DNA from: Streptomyces sp. ISL-98
GTDB lineage: Bacteria > Actinomycetota > Actinomycetes > Streptomycetales > Streptomycetaceae
Direction of reading: 5' to 3'
Length of the DNA: 64,000 nucleotides
Assembly (NCBI RefSeq): GCF_018614055.1
Contig: NZ_JAGGPB010000014.1
Location: 62,001 to 126,000, forward strand
This document shows, piece by piece, positions 9,711-17,708 of the stretch. Each line of letters begins with the position of its first letter. Within the stretch, counting starts at the first letter, position 1. The notes below the pieces were generated by a model. The model searched no databases, was not told the DNA's origin, and saw only the letters and a program-made list of their open reading frames with translations. The translations under genes were made by a program, and so were the position numbers.

Positions 9711-10792
9711 GCGTCGCTCCCTCGGTCGGTGGTGGTGTCTTCGTCGCCCTCGCCGCTGCCGTCGCCGCCACCGTCTCCGTTGCCGTCCTCGAACGCGGGG
9801 CGCGGGTGGTGCCAGGGCGCGTCAGCGCTGCGCGCGGGGCGCGGCGCGGAGTCGTCGGCCGGGGGCGTCTCGGCCTCCGGCTGTGCGGCAGGCTGCGCCG
9901 GGGGCGCCGGCGCCTGACTCGCCGAGCCTTCGGACGCGGTGCGCGTGCGGCGTACCGGAGGCGTCGCGGGAGCAGCGCTCTCGGTGGCGGGCGGAGCGGT
10001 GCCCTCCGCAGCGCCCTCCGCAGCGGCGGGAGCAGCGGCCTCGGTTACGGGCGGCGTGTCGGTGGCCTGCGCCTGGCTGGTCGAGCCCTCCGTCACGCTG
10101 CGCGCGCGGCGAGGCGGGCGGTCGGCTGCGGCGCCTGCGGCACGTGGGGTTCGCGCCGGGCGGGCCGGGGCAGGGGGGAGCTGGCCCTTCTGGGGGCCCC
10201 ACTCGTTCGGGTCGGGCACGCCCGGCGGCAGCATCTGGCGGCGCTTCGGTCCACCGTGGTCCGACTCCCCCGGCTCCTTCGCCCCCGGCCACGCCTTGGC
10301 GACCCGTGCCGCGAGGACGAAGTCCTTGCGCAGCGGGTGGCCTTCGAAGCCCTCGGGGAGGAGAAGGGGAACCAGGTGCGGGTGGTCCGTGAAGTCGATG
10401 CCGAACATCTCGTGCGTCTCGCGCTCGTGCCATGCCGCGCCGGCGTAGATCTCCACGGCGGTGGGCAGGGCAGGCGCGGCGTGCGGGACAGTCGTACGGA
10501 CCAGAAGGCGGCGGACCGTACGGCCTTCGAGAGCTACGACGTGCGCACAGACCCTGAAGCCTGTGCCGGGCTCGTCGACCGCGCTCAGCCAGTCGAAGTA
10601 GGTGCAGGCCAGCTTGTCCCGCGCGATCTCCAGGGCGGCGATCCACGAGCCGACCGGGACGTCGACGGTGAGCAGGTCGTAGCTGCGCTCGGCGGTCGCC
10701 TCCTCGCCGAAGATCTCGGAGGCGGCGTCCGGGAGGCTGTCGTACGCCGTGGTGTACGCGGTGGTGTCCGTGCCGGTGTCGCTGTTGGTCAC
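9707..10792 (-). CDS. nuoC2: NuoC-like 30 kDa subunit with long C-terminal extension, second complex
   Basis: Residues 35-165 are the 30 kDa (NuoC) domain, recognised by [16 protein letters not shown] and the family signature [14 protein letters not shown]. NuoC sits beside NuoD and NuoB in the peripheral arm. Residues 166-361 are a Pro/Ala/Glu/Thr-rich extension holding two copies of RRxRxxxEGSxSQA (228-242 and 281-295). The usual NuoC is about 150-230 residues. It is not a NuoD despite sitting where nuoC and nuoD normally occur: no 49 kDa signature (GPQHPxTHG) is present. The GTG at 10792 overlaps the nuoB2 stop. Confidence 0.9.
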   Translation of the reverse strand: MTNSDTGTDTTAYTTAYDSLPDAASEIFGEEATAERSYDLLTVDVPVGSWIAALEIARDKLACTYFDWLSAVDEPGTGFRVCAHVVALEGRTVRRLLVRTTVPHAAPALPTAVEIYAGAAWHERETHEMFGIDFTDHPHLVPLLLPEGFEGHPLRKDFVLAARVAKAWPGAKEPGESDHGGPKRRQMLPPGVPDPNEWGPQKGQLPPAPARPARTPRAAGAAADRPPRRARSVTEGSTSQAQATDTPPVTEAAAPAAAEGAAEGTAPPATESAAPATPPVRRTRTASEGSASQAPAPPAQPAAQPEAETPPADDSAPRPARSADAPWHHPRPAFEDGNGDGGGDGSGEGDEDTTTDRGSDA

Positions 10793-11391
10793 TTCGGGCC
10801 CTCCCCCGGAACCGGCGGCGGGGCGACGAGGCCGCTCTGCAGCGCCGCGGCGGACGGCCGTGCGTGGCCGTAGCGCTCGCTCAGCGACTCGCGGGCGATC
10901 TTCTCCTGGAGCTTGAGGATGCCCTGGAGCAGTGCCTCGGGGCGGGGCGGGCAGCCCGGTACGTACACGTCGACCGGGATGATCTGGTCGACGCCCTTCG
11001 TCACGGAGTACGAGTCCCAGTACGGGCCGCCGCAGTTCGAGCAGGCGCCGAAGGAGATGACGTACTTGGGCTCGGGCATCTGCTCGTACAGACGCTTCAC
11101 GGCCGGGGCCATCTTGTCCGTCACCGTGCCCGAGACGACCATCAGGTCGGCCTGGCGCGGGCCGGGCGCGAAGGGGATCACGCCGAGCCGGATGAAGTCG
11201 TGCCGCGCCATGGACGCCGCGATGAACTCGATCGCGCAACAGGCGAGGCCGAAGTTGAAGACCCACAGGCTGTAGCGGCGGCCCCAGTTGAGGACCACCT
11301 TCATGGGTTCTGGTGCGAGGCGGGCGAGAGCTCCCAGACGCTTCGGCTCGGGGAGCGTCGGCAGGGGGAGGTCGACAGGGGTCACGTCCAT
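10789..11391 (-). CDS. nuoB2: NADH-quinone oxidoreductase subunit B, second complex
   Basis: A 200-residue subunit that carries cluster N2, the last iron-sulfur centre before quinone. All four ligands are present: Cys51 and Cys52 (GLACCAIEF), Cys117 ([10 protein letters not shown]) and Cys147 (VPGCPPRPE). The ATG at 11391 lies ten bases inside the 3' end of nuoA2. The extra Cys120 is not conserved in the nuoB of the complete operon (Ser there). A Pro-rich tail follows residue 180. Intact N2 ligands suggest a working electron path even without NuoD. Confidence 0.95.
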   Translation of the reverse strand: MDVTPVDLPLPTLPEPKRLGALARLAPEPMKVVLNWGRRYSLWVFNFGLACCAIEFIAASMARHDFIRLGVIPFAPGPRQADLMVVSGTVTDKMAPAVKRLYEQMPEPKYVISFGACSNCGGPYWDSYSVTKGVDQIIPVDVYVPGCPPRPEALLQGILKLQEKIARESLSERYGHARPSAAALQSGLVAPPPVPGEGPK

Positions 11392-11774
11392 TCGAGGACG
11401 CCCTTCTTCCATGCGTACAGCAGTCCCACGGCCAGGAAGCCGAGGAAAATGAACATCTCGACCAGCGTCGTCGCGCCGTATCCGGCCGCGGCGAAGACGG
11501 TCGCCCACGGGAACAGGAAGATCGAGTCCACGGCGAAGATCACGTACAGAAACGCATAGACGTAGTAGCGGACCTGTGTATGAGCCCAGCCTTCTCCTAC
11601 TGGGTCCACTCCGCACTCGTACGTCAGCATTTTCTCCGGCGTCGGCATCACCGGCCGCAGCAGCCGCCCGGCCCCGAAGGCCACGGCGACAAAGAGCACA
11701 CCGATGAGCGCGAGCAGCCCGACGACCGAGTAACTCTGGAAGTACTCGGCCGCGAGAACAGTCCGTTCCGGCAC
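11382..11774 (-). CDS. nuoA2: NADH-quinone oxidoreductase subunit A, second complex
   Basis: A 130-residue subunit with three membrane helices. Between helices 1 and 2 is the conserved loop [11 protein letters not shown], whose cysteine is exposed in the quinone-site transition. The GTG at 11774 is chosen over an in-frame GTG at 11828 because a purine-rich GGGAGCGAGGGG precedes it. The upstream codons are also unlike NuoA N-termini. First gene of the nuo2 operon, divergent from the sensor kinase at 11955. Confidence 0.92.
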   Translation of the reverse strand: MPERTVLAAEYFQSYSVVGLLALIGVLFVAVAFGAGRLLRPVMPTPEKMLTYECGVDPVGEGWAHTQVRYYVYAFLYVIFAVDSIFLFPWATVFAAAGYGATTLVEMFIFLGFLAVGLLYAWKKGVLEWT

Positions 11775-11843
11775 GTCCGCCCCTCGCTCCCTGACCTCGT
11801 TGCGCCCTGTTCGACGATCTGTACGCACGCGAGTGTAGGCCCT

Positions 11844-11859
11844 GGTAAAGACTCGGTAA
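11844..11859. promoter_or_regulatory. GGTAA direct repeats between nuoA2 and the sensor kinase
   Basis: GGTAA occurs at 11844-11848 and 11855-11859, one helical turn apart, in the divergent region. A GTAGCTAC palindrome at 11908-11915 and long arms TGGGGT/ACCCCA around 11881-11919 lie closer to the kinase gene. These are plausible binding sites for the neighbouring response regulator. No promoter hexamers were clear. Confidence 0.25.
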
Positions 11860-11954
11860 GCAGCCGCGTAGCACTGAGGGTGGGGTTATCCCTACCTCCT
11901 GACACCGTAGCTACCCCATGGCATGCGCAGTCCGGGCCCGGCAGGCTTGGCACC

Positions 11955-13256
11955 ATGACCGCCATTGCCAGCGACCTCCCGCCCGATCTGTCCGACCCGT
12001 CCGGCCCGTCCGACGCATCCGACGCCTCCGACCGGCCGCCGCCCGTGCGCGCTCCGTACGGCCGGCACACCTGGAAGGAGGTCGCGCATCTCCTCCTGAA
12101 TCTGCCGATGGCGCTGTTCGGTTTTGTGTTCACCGTGGTGGTCCTGCTCCTGGGCGGCGGGCTGTCGGTCACGGTGATCGGCCTTCCGCTGCTGGCCGTG
12201 GGGCTGCTGGGGGCCAGGCAGCTCGGCAGGATCGAGCGGGCGCGTGCACGGACCTTCCTCGGTGTGTACGTCGACGAGCCGAGCCCCGCGCACGCCCATG
12301 CCGGGCAGCGGCGGCCCGGCGCGGGCGGCTTCTTCGCCTGGTTGTGGGCGGGCCTGAAGGATCCGGTGGGCTGGCGGACAGCGTTGTACGCGTTCATCCG
12401 GCTGCCCTGGGGCGTCCTGACCTTCGCGGTCACGCTGGTCGGCCTGCTCGTGCTGTGGCCGGTGCTGCCGTATCTCGCGCGAGCGATGGCCAACGCCGAC
12501 CGGGCGATGGTGCGTGGGCTGCTCTGTCCGTCCGACGAGCTGGAGCGCCGGATCGCCGAGCTGGAGTCGGACCGTGGCGTGGTCGTCGACACCGCCGCCG
12601 CGGACCTGCGTCGCATCGAGCGCGATCTGCACGACGGTGCGCAGGCCAGGCTCGTCGCCCTCGCGATGGGGCTCGGCATGGCGAAGGAGAAACTGACCGG
12701 CGATTTCAAGGACCCGGTCGCGGCGGCGGCGATGGTCGACGAAGCGCACGGCGAGGTGAAGCTGGCCCTGCAGGAACTGCGTGATCTGGCGCGCGGCATT
12801 CACCCCGCCGTGCTGACCGACCGCGGCCTTGACGCGGCGCTGTCGTCCATCGCGTCGCGCTGCACTGCCCCGGTGAGGGTCACGGTCGATCTGGCGGCCC
12901 GCCCGGCGGAGGCGATCGAGGGCATCGCGTACTTCACGGTCTCCGAGCTCCTGCAGAACGTCAGCAAGCACAGCGGGGCGCGCTCCGCTTCCGTCGACGT
13001 GTGGCGGTCCGGGGACAGGCTGCTGATACAGGTCCAGGACGACGGGCGGGGCGGGGCACGGCTGGACGGCGGCACGGGCATGTCCGGTCTGGCCGACCGG
13101 CTCGGCGCGGTCGACGGGCTGTTCGTCCTCGACTCCCCCGCCGGCGCGGGGACGACGGTGACGGCCGAACTGCCGTGGCGCGACCGGGACAAGCGGCCCG
13201 GCGGTGGTGCGAAGCACCGTGCGGGGGTGGGGAAAACCCCCGGTCAGAAACGGTGA
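11955..13256 (+). CDS. Sensor histidine kinase (HisKA_3 type), first of a tandem pair
   Basis: A 433-residue membrane kinase. Two helix pairs (about residues 46-86 and 143-175) form the four-helix putative sensor region seen in actinobacterial kinases. The dimerisation domain has RDLHDGAQ with phosphoacceptor His226. The ATPase domain has the N box ELLQNVSKH (Asn335), DDGRGG (362-366) and GTTVTAELPW. The N-terminus has an Asp/Ser/Pro-rich stretch. It is divergent from nuoA2, and the next genes are a second kinase and a NarL-type regulator. The signal is unknown; position next to nuo2 and korAB suggests control of electron-transport genes. Confidence 0.92.
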   Translation: MTAIASDLPPDLSDPSGPSDASDASDRPPPVRAPYGRHTWKEVAHLLLNLPMALFGFVFTVVVLLLGGGLSVTVIGLPLLAVGLLGARQLGRIERARARTFLGVYVDEPSPAHAHAGQRRPGAGGFFAWLWAGLKDPVGWRTALYAFIRLPWGVLTFAVTLVGLLVLWPVLPYLARAMANADRAMVRGLLCPSDELERRIAELESDRGVVVDTAAADLRRIERDLHDGAQARLVALAMGLGMAKEKLTGDFKDPVAAAAMVDEAHGEVKLALQELRDLARGIHPAVLTDRGLDAALSSIASRCTAPVRVTVDLAARPAEAIEGIAYFTVSELLQNVSKHSGARSASVDVWRSGDRLLIQVQDDGRGGARLDGGTGMSGLADRLGAVDGLFVLDSPAGAGTTVTAELPWRDRDKRPGGGAKHRAGVGKTPGQKR

Positions 13257-13343
13257 CCGGCCTCATGGTCCCGGCCTGCCCGTCCCAACATTCTTGAGAT
13301 ACGCAACCAATCAGCAGCACCAGAGCAGAAACGGACGGCAGCG

Positions 13344-14690
13344 ATGGCCACGGAGTACGCACCGCAGACGCGGGACCAGTGGGAGCCCGAGGGCAGCTCC
13401 CCGAGGAGGCACTTCCTGCCCCCGGCGCTGCGCGCGCCGGTCGAGGCTCGTACGTGGCGCGAGTTCGGTTACCTGATGCTCAGTCTGCCGATCAGCATCG
13501 TGCTCTTCACCTTCGCGATCACCATGTCGTCGATCGGCATGGCACTGCTGATCACCTTCCTCGGCGTACCGGTCCTGGCGGCAGGCCTGGCGGGCTGCCG
13601 CGGTTTCGGGGCGATGGAGCGGGCCCGCGCCCGGGCGCTGCTCAAGGTCGACGTCGCGGCTCCCGCGCCCGTGCGGCCCAAGCCCGGTGGCGGCGCGATG
13701 TCGTGGATGGGCGCGATGCTCAACAACGGGGCGTCCTGGCGTCATCTGCTGTACGCCGTGCTGCATCTGCCCTGGGGGATTTTCGCCTTCACCCTCGCGG
13801 TGACCCTCTGGACGTTCGGCTGGGGCATGCTCACGTACCCGCTGTGGCAGTGGGTTTTCCCGGTCTACGCGGGGATGGACGGTCTCCAGCTGTACGGCGA
13901 CAGCACGCACAACCTCTACCTCGACAGTCCCGTCGAGCTGGCGGCGACCAGTGCGTTCGGCCTGCTCGTCACTCTCGTGTCGCCGTGGGTCATACGGGCC
14001 CTGACAACCGTGGACGCTCTGATGGTGGCCGGGCTGCTCGGCCCATCCAAGCTGGCCACCCGCGTCTCCGAACTGGAGTCGGACCGGGGCGTCGTCGTCG
14101 ACACCGCCGCCGCGGACCTGCGGCGCATCGAGCGCGATCTGCACGACGGTGCGCAGGCCAGGCTCGTCGCCCTCGCCATGGACCTGGGCCTGGCGAAGGA
14201 GAAGCTGACGGAGGATCCGGAAGCCGCGGCGCGCATGGTGAGCGAGGCGCACGGCGAGGTGAAGGTGGCTCTGCAGGAGCTGCGCGACCTGGCCCGTGGC
14301 ATCCACCCGGCCGTCCTGACTGACCGCGGTCTGGATGCGGCGCTGTCCGCGGTCGCCTCCCGGTGCACGGTGCCGGTGCAGGTCGAGGTGGATCTGCCGT
14401 CGCGGCCAGCCCCGGCCATCGAGGGCATCGCGTACTTCACGGTCTCCGAACTCCTGCAGAACGTCAGCAAGCACGCACGGGCGTCCCGGGCCACGATCGA
14501 TGTGTGGCACACGGCGGACCGGCTGATGCTCCAGGTGAGCGACAACGGGAAGGGCGGCGCCGACACGCAGTCCGGTTCGGGTCTGGCCGGGCTCGCGGAA
14601 CGGCTGGACGCGGTCGACGGGATCCTGGTGGTCGACTCGCCGGTGGGCGGGCCGACCACCGTCACGGCGGAGCTGCCCTGGCGCGGCTGA
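13344..14690 (+). CDS. Sensor histidine kinase, second of the pair
   Basis: A 448-residue paralogue of the preceding kinase with the same layout: sensor helices at about 41-85, 133-172 and 198-222, phosphoacceptor His267 in RDLHDGAQ, the N box ELLQNVSKHARA, DNGKGG, and a closing TTVTAELPW. It has an extra loop at about 173-197 between the sensor helices that the first kinase lacks, so the two may sense different signals. DNA around the phosphoacceptor and N box is almost identical between the two genes. An 87-base gap separates them. Confidence 0.92.
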   Translation: MATEYAPQTRDQWEPEGSSPRRHFLPPALRAPVEARTWREFGYLMLSLPISIVLFTFAITMSSIGMALLITFLGVPVLAAGLAGCRGFGAMERARARALLKVDVAAPAPVRPKPGGGAMSWMGAMLNNGASWRHLLYAVLHLPWGIFAFTLAVTLWTFGWGMLTYPLWQWVFPVYAGMDGLQLYGDSTHNLYLDSPVELAATSAFGLLVTLVSPWVIRALTTVDALMVAGLLGPSKLATRVSELESDRGVVVDTAAADLRRIERDLHDGAQARLVALAMDLGLAKEKLTEDPEAAARMVSEAHGEVKVALQELRDLARGIHPAVLTDRGLDAALSAVASRCTVPVQVEVDLPSRPAPAIEGIAYFTVSELLQNVSKHARASRATIDVWHTADRLMLQVSDNGKGGADTQSGSGLAGLAERLDAVDGILVVDSPVGGPTTVTAELPWRG

Positions 14691-14857
14691 CCCCCGCCCC
14701 TCGCCTGCCCCCCGCGCCCGCCGCCCCCGCAACGCCCCACCCCTTCCCCCGAGTCGTACGCCACTCTTCCCATCACCTGGGTACGCACGCGTCCGGATGC
14801 TGGAATGCTGGGGCCGTTGAACGGGGAGCGATCGATTTGCATGGGGGATACAGCGTC

Positions 14858-15529
14858 GTGGAGGACAGGGTGCGGGTCGTCATCGCCGAGGATTCAGTGC
14901 TGCTTCGGGAGGGCCTGACCCGGCTGCTGACCGACCGCGGGCACGATGTCGTCGCTGGTGTCGGGGACGGGGAAGCGCTGATCAAGACGGTGGGGGACCT
15001 GGCAGAGCAAGGCATGCTGCCGGATGTGGTGGTCGCCGACGTGCGGATGCCGCCGACCCACACCGACGAGGGCGTACGGGCGGCGGTCCGGCTGCGCAAG
15101 GACCATCCCGGAATCGGGGTGCTGGTGCTGTCGCAGTACGTCGAGGAGCAGTACGCCACCGAGCTGCTGGCCGGGTCGAGCCGCGGAGTGGGATATCTGC
15201 TCAAGGACCGGGTCGCCGAAGTCAGGGAATTCGTGGACGCCGTGGTCCGGGTGGCCCAGGGCGGCACTGCGCTCGACCCGGAAGTCGTGGCGCAGTTGCT
15301 GGGCCGCAGCCGCAAGCAGGACGTCCTCGCCGGACTGACGCCTCGCGAGCGGGAGGTCCTCGGTCTTATGGCCGAGGGCCGGACGAATTCGGCGGTCGCG
15401 AAACAGCTGGTGGTGAGTGACGGTGCGGTCGAGAAGCACGTCAGCAATATCTTCCTGAAACTGGGACTCTCGCCGAGCGAAGGGGATCACCGGCGGGTCC
15501 TGGCAGTACTGACCTACCTGAATTCCTGA
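14858..15529 (+). CDS. NarL/FixJ-family response regulator
   Basis: A 223-residue two-domain regulator. The receiver domain (residues 5-130) has the acidic pair Glu11-Asp12, phosphoacceptor Asp61 in VVVADVRMP, and Lys116 in GYLLKDRV. The C-terminal LuxR-type helix-turn-helix (about 150-212) has LTPREREVLGLMAEG and VEKHVSNIFLKLGL. The GTG at 14858 is chosen because GGGGGA lies at 14842-14847. It is separated from the second kinase by 167 bases of pyrimidine-rich DNA, so it probably has its own promoter. It is the obvious partner of both kinases. Confidence 0.92.
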   Translation: MEDRVRVVIAEDSVLLREGLTRLLTDRGHDVVAGVGDGEALIKTVGDLAEQGMLPDVVVADVRMPPTHTDEGVRAAVRLRKDHPGIGVLVLSQYVEEQYATELLAGSSRGVGYLLKDRVAEVREFVDAVVRVAQGGTALDPEVVAQLLGRSRKQDVLAGLTPREREVLGLMAEGRTNSAVAKQLVVSDGAVEKHVSNIFLKLGLSPSEGDHRRVLAVLTYLNS

Positions 15530-15661
15530 GAGCGGTCCTAGAACCAACGGACGAGTACGGAGCGTCTTCGAAGAGAGCGCCGGGGGGCGATGGAACCATG
15601 GCAAATCAGGACAGCATGGCGTCTCATATACAGGACCACTATGTGATCGGTCCAGGGAAGG

Positions 15662-15684
15662 CCACCCTTACCGACGTAGGGTGG
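15662..15684. promoter_or_regulatory. Inverted repeat upstream of korA
   Basis: Perfect 7-base arms CCACCCT (15662-15668) and AGGGTGG (15678-15684) around nine bases, 63 bases before the korA GTG. A second, looser repeat (GGACC/GGTCC, 15635-15655) lies upstream. It could be an operator or a leader hairpin; the regulator is unknown. Confidence 0.35.
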
Positions 15685-15746
15685 GCCATGGGGCCGCCGG
15701 TGGGCCGGCGACTCCTGAACAGCCGCCTCGAGGGAGGTCCAGTTCA

Positions 15747-17708
15747 GTGACCAGCCAGGTCAGTAGCCCGGCCGAGCAGGCCAACGAAGCCGATGGTGTC
15801 GACGGAGCCGATGAGGCCGTCGTCGGGGAGCAGCGCGGCGTGCGGAGTTCTTCCGGGAAAGAGATCCGCCGCCTGGACCGGGTGATCATTCGTTTCGCGG
15901 GTGACTCCGGTGACGGGATGCAGCTCACGGGCGACCGCTTCACTTCGGAAACGGCGACTTTCGGAAACGATCTGTCGACCCTGCCGAACTTCCCGGCCGA
16001 GATCCGGGCACCCGCCGGCACGCTGCCCGGCGTATCGAGCTTCCAGTTGCATTTCGCCGACCACGACATCCTTACACCGGGCGACGCACCCAACGTCCTG
16101 GTGGCCATGAACCCGGCCGCGCTGAAGGCGAACATCGGGGATGTGCCGCGCGGCGCCGAGATCATCGTCAATACAGATGAATTCACGAAGCGCCCGATGG
16201 CCAAGGTCGGGTACGACTCGTCTCCACTGGAGGACGGCTCCCTGGAGGCGTACAACGTCCATCCGGTGCCGCTCACCACGATGACGATCGAGGCGCTCAA
16301 GGACTTCGGGCTCTCCCGCAAGGAGGCCGAGCGCAGCAAGAACATGTTCGCGCTCGGTCTGCTGTCGTGGATGTACCACCGGCCGACCGAGGGCACCGAG
16401 AAGTTCCTGCGGACCAAGTTCGCCAAGAAGCCCCAGATCGCCGAGGCGAATGTGGCGGCTTTCAGGGCCGGCTGGAACTTCGGCGAGACCACCGAGGACT
16501 TCGCGGTCTCCTACGAGGTCGCCCCGGCGACCGAGGCATTCCCCACCGGGACGTACCGCAACATCTCCGGGAACCTGGCCCTGTCGTACGGGCTGATCGC
16601 CGCCAGTAAGCAGGCGGACCTGCCGCTGTACCTGGGCTCGTACCCGATCACCCCGGCCTCCGACATCCTCCACGAGCTGTCCAAGCACAAGAACTTCGGT
16701 GTGCGGACCTTCCAGGCGGAGGACGAGATCGCGGCCATCGGCGCGGCGCTCGGCGCGGCGTTCGGCGGCCAGCTCGCCGTCACCACCACCTCGGGGCCCG
16801 GCGTGGCGCTGAAGTCGGAGACCATCGGTCTCGCGGTGTCGCTGGAGCTTCCGCTGCTCGTGGTCGCCATCCAGCGCGGCGGCCCTTCGACGGGTCTGCC
16901 GACCAAGACCGAGCAGGCCGACCTGCTCCAGGCGATGTACGGCAGGAACGGCGAGGCCCCGGTGCCGATCGTGGCGCCGAAGACCCCGGCGGACTGCTTC
17001 GACGCGGCCCTGGACGCGGCGCGGATCGCGCTCACCTATCGCACGCCCGTGTTCCTGCTCAGCGACGGCTACCTGGCCAACGGCAGCGAGCCGTGGCGGA
17101 TCCCGGAGATCGACGAACTCCCCGACCTGCGCGTGCAGTTCGCGACCGGGCCCAACCACGAGCTGGCCGACGGCACCGAGGTCTTCTGGCCGTACAAGCG
17201 CGACCCGCAGACCCTCGCCCGTCCGTGGGCCGTGCCCGGTACGCCAGGACTTGAGCACCGTATCGGCGGAATCGAGAAGCAGGACGGCACGGGCAACATC
17301 TCCTACGACCCGGCCAACCACGACCTCATGGTCCGCCTGCGCCAGTCCAAGGTCGGCGGCATCGAGGTCCCGGACCTGGAGGTCGACGACCGGGACGGTG
17401 CCAAGACCCTGGTGCTGGGCTGGGGCTCGACGTACGGGCCTATCACGGCCGCCGTACGCCGGCTGCGCCGCGCCGGGATTCCCATCGCGCAGGCTCATAT
17501 GCGCAACCTCAACCCGTTCCCCCGGAATCTCGGTGACGTTCTGGGGCGTTACGAGAAGGTGGTCGTGCCCGAGATGAACCTCGGACAGCTGGCCACTCTG
17601 CTCAGAGCCAGATATCTGGTCGACGTCCACTCGTACAACCAGGTCAACGGAATGCCGTTCAAGGCCGAGCAGCTCGCCACGGCTCTCAAGGAGGCCAACG
17701 ATGCCTAA
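15747..17708 (+). CDS. korA: 2-oxoacid:ferredoxin oxidoreductase, fused gamma-alpha subunit
   Basis: A 653-residue subunit of the thiamine diphosphate enzyme that decarboxylates a 2-oxoacid (probably 2-oxoglutarate) to the acyl-CoA and reduces ferredoxin. The gamma domain comes first (about 43-215, starting RVIIRFAGDSGDGMQLTG), then the alpha domain with GSYPITPASDILHELSKH, the ThDP pyrimidine-binding region. The first 40 residues are a low-complexity acidic leader. The GTG at 15747 follows GGAGG by seven bases. It overlaps korB by eight bases. This enzyme makes low-potential reduced ferredoxin in the cytoplasm. Confidence 0.93.
   Translation: MTSQVSSPAEQANEADGVDGADEAVVGEQRGVRSSSGKEIRRLDRVIIRFAGDSGDGMQLTGDRFTSETATFGNDLSTLPNFPAEIRAPAGTLPGVSSFQLHFADHDILTPGDAPNVLVAMNPAALKANIGDVPRGAEIIVNTDEFTKRPMAKVGYDSSPLEDGSLEAYNVHPVPLTTMTIEALKDFGLSRKEAERSKNMFALGLLSWMYHRPTEGTEKFLRTKFAKKPQIAEANVAAFRAGWNFGETTEDFAVSYEVAPATEAFPTGTYRNISGNLALSYGLIAASKQADLPLYLGSYPITPASDILHELSKHKNFGVRTFQAEDEIAAIGAALGAAFGGQLAVTTTSGPGVALKSETIGLAVSLELPLLVVAIQRGGPSTGLPTKTEQADLLQAMYGRNGEAPVPIVAPKTPADCFDAALDAARIALTYRTPVFLLSDGYLANGSEPWRIPEIDELPDLRVQFATGPNHELADGTEVFWPYKRDPQTLARPWAVPGTPGLEHRIGGIEKQDGTGNISYDPANHDLMVRLRQSKVGGIEVPDLEVDDRDGAKTLVLGWGSTYGPITAAVRRLRRAGIPIAQAHMRNLNPFPRNLGDVLGRYEKVVVPEMNLGQLATLLRARYLVDVHSYNQVNGMPFKAEQLATALKEANDA

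Noticed and set aside
9707..10792. NuoD in the second operon
   Set aside because: The protein has the 30 kDa NuoC signature and no 49 kDa motif; its length comes from a low-complexity tail.
14691..14857. Small gene or RNA between the second kinase and the regulator
   Set aside because: Pyrimidine-rich DNA with no hairpin, start or conserved pattern; probably only the regulator's promoter.
17608..17619. CCAGATATCTGG palindrome inside korA
   Set aside because: A 12-base palindrome within coding sequence, close to a chance event; no promoter nearby.
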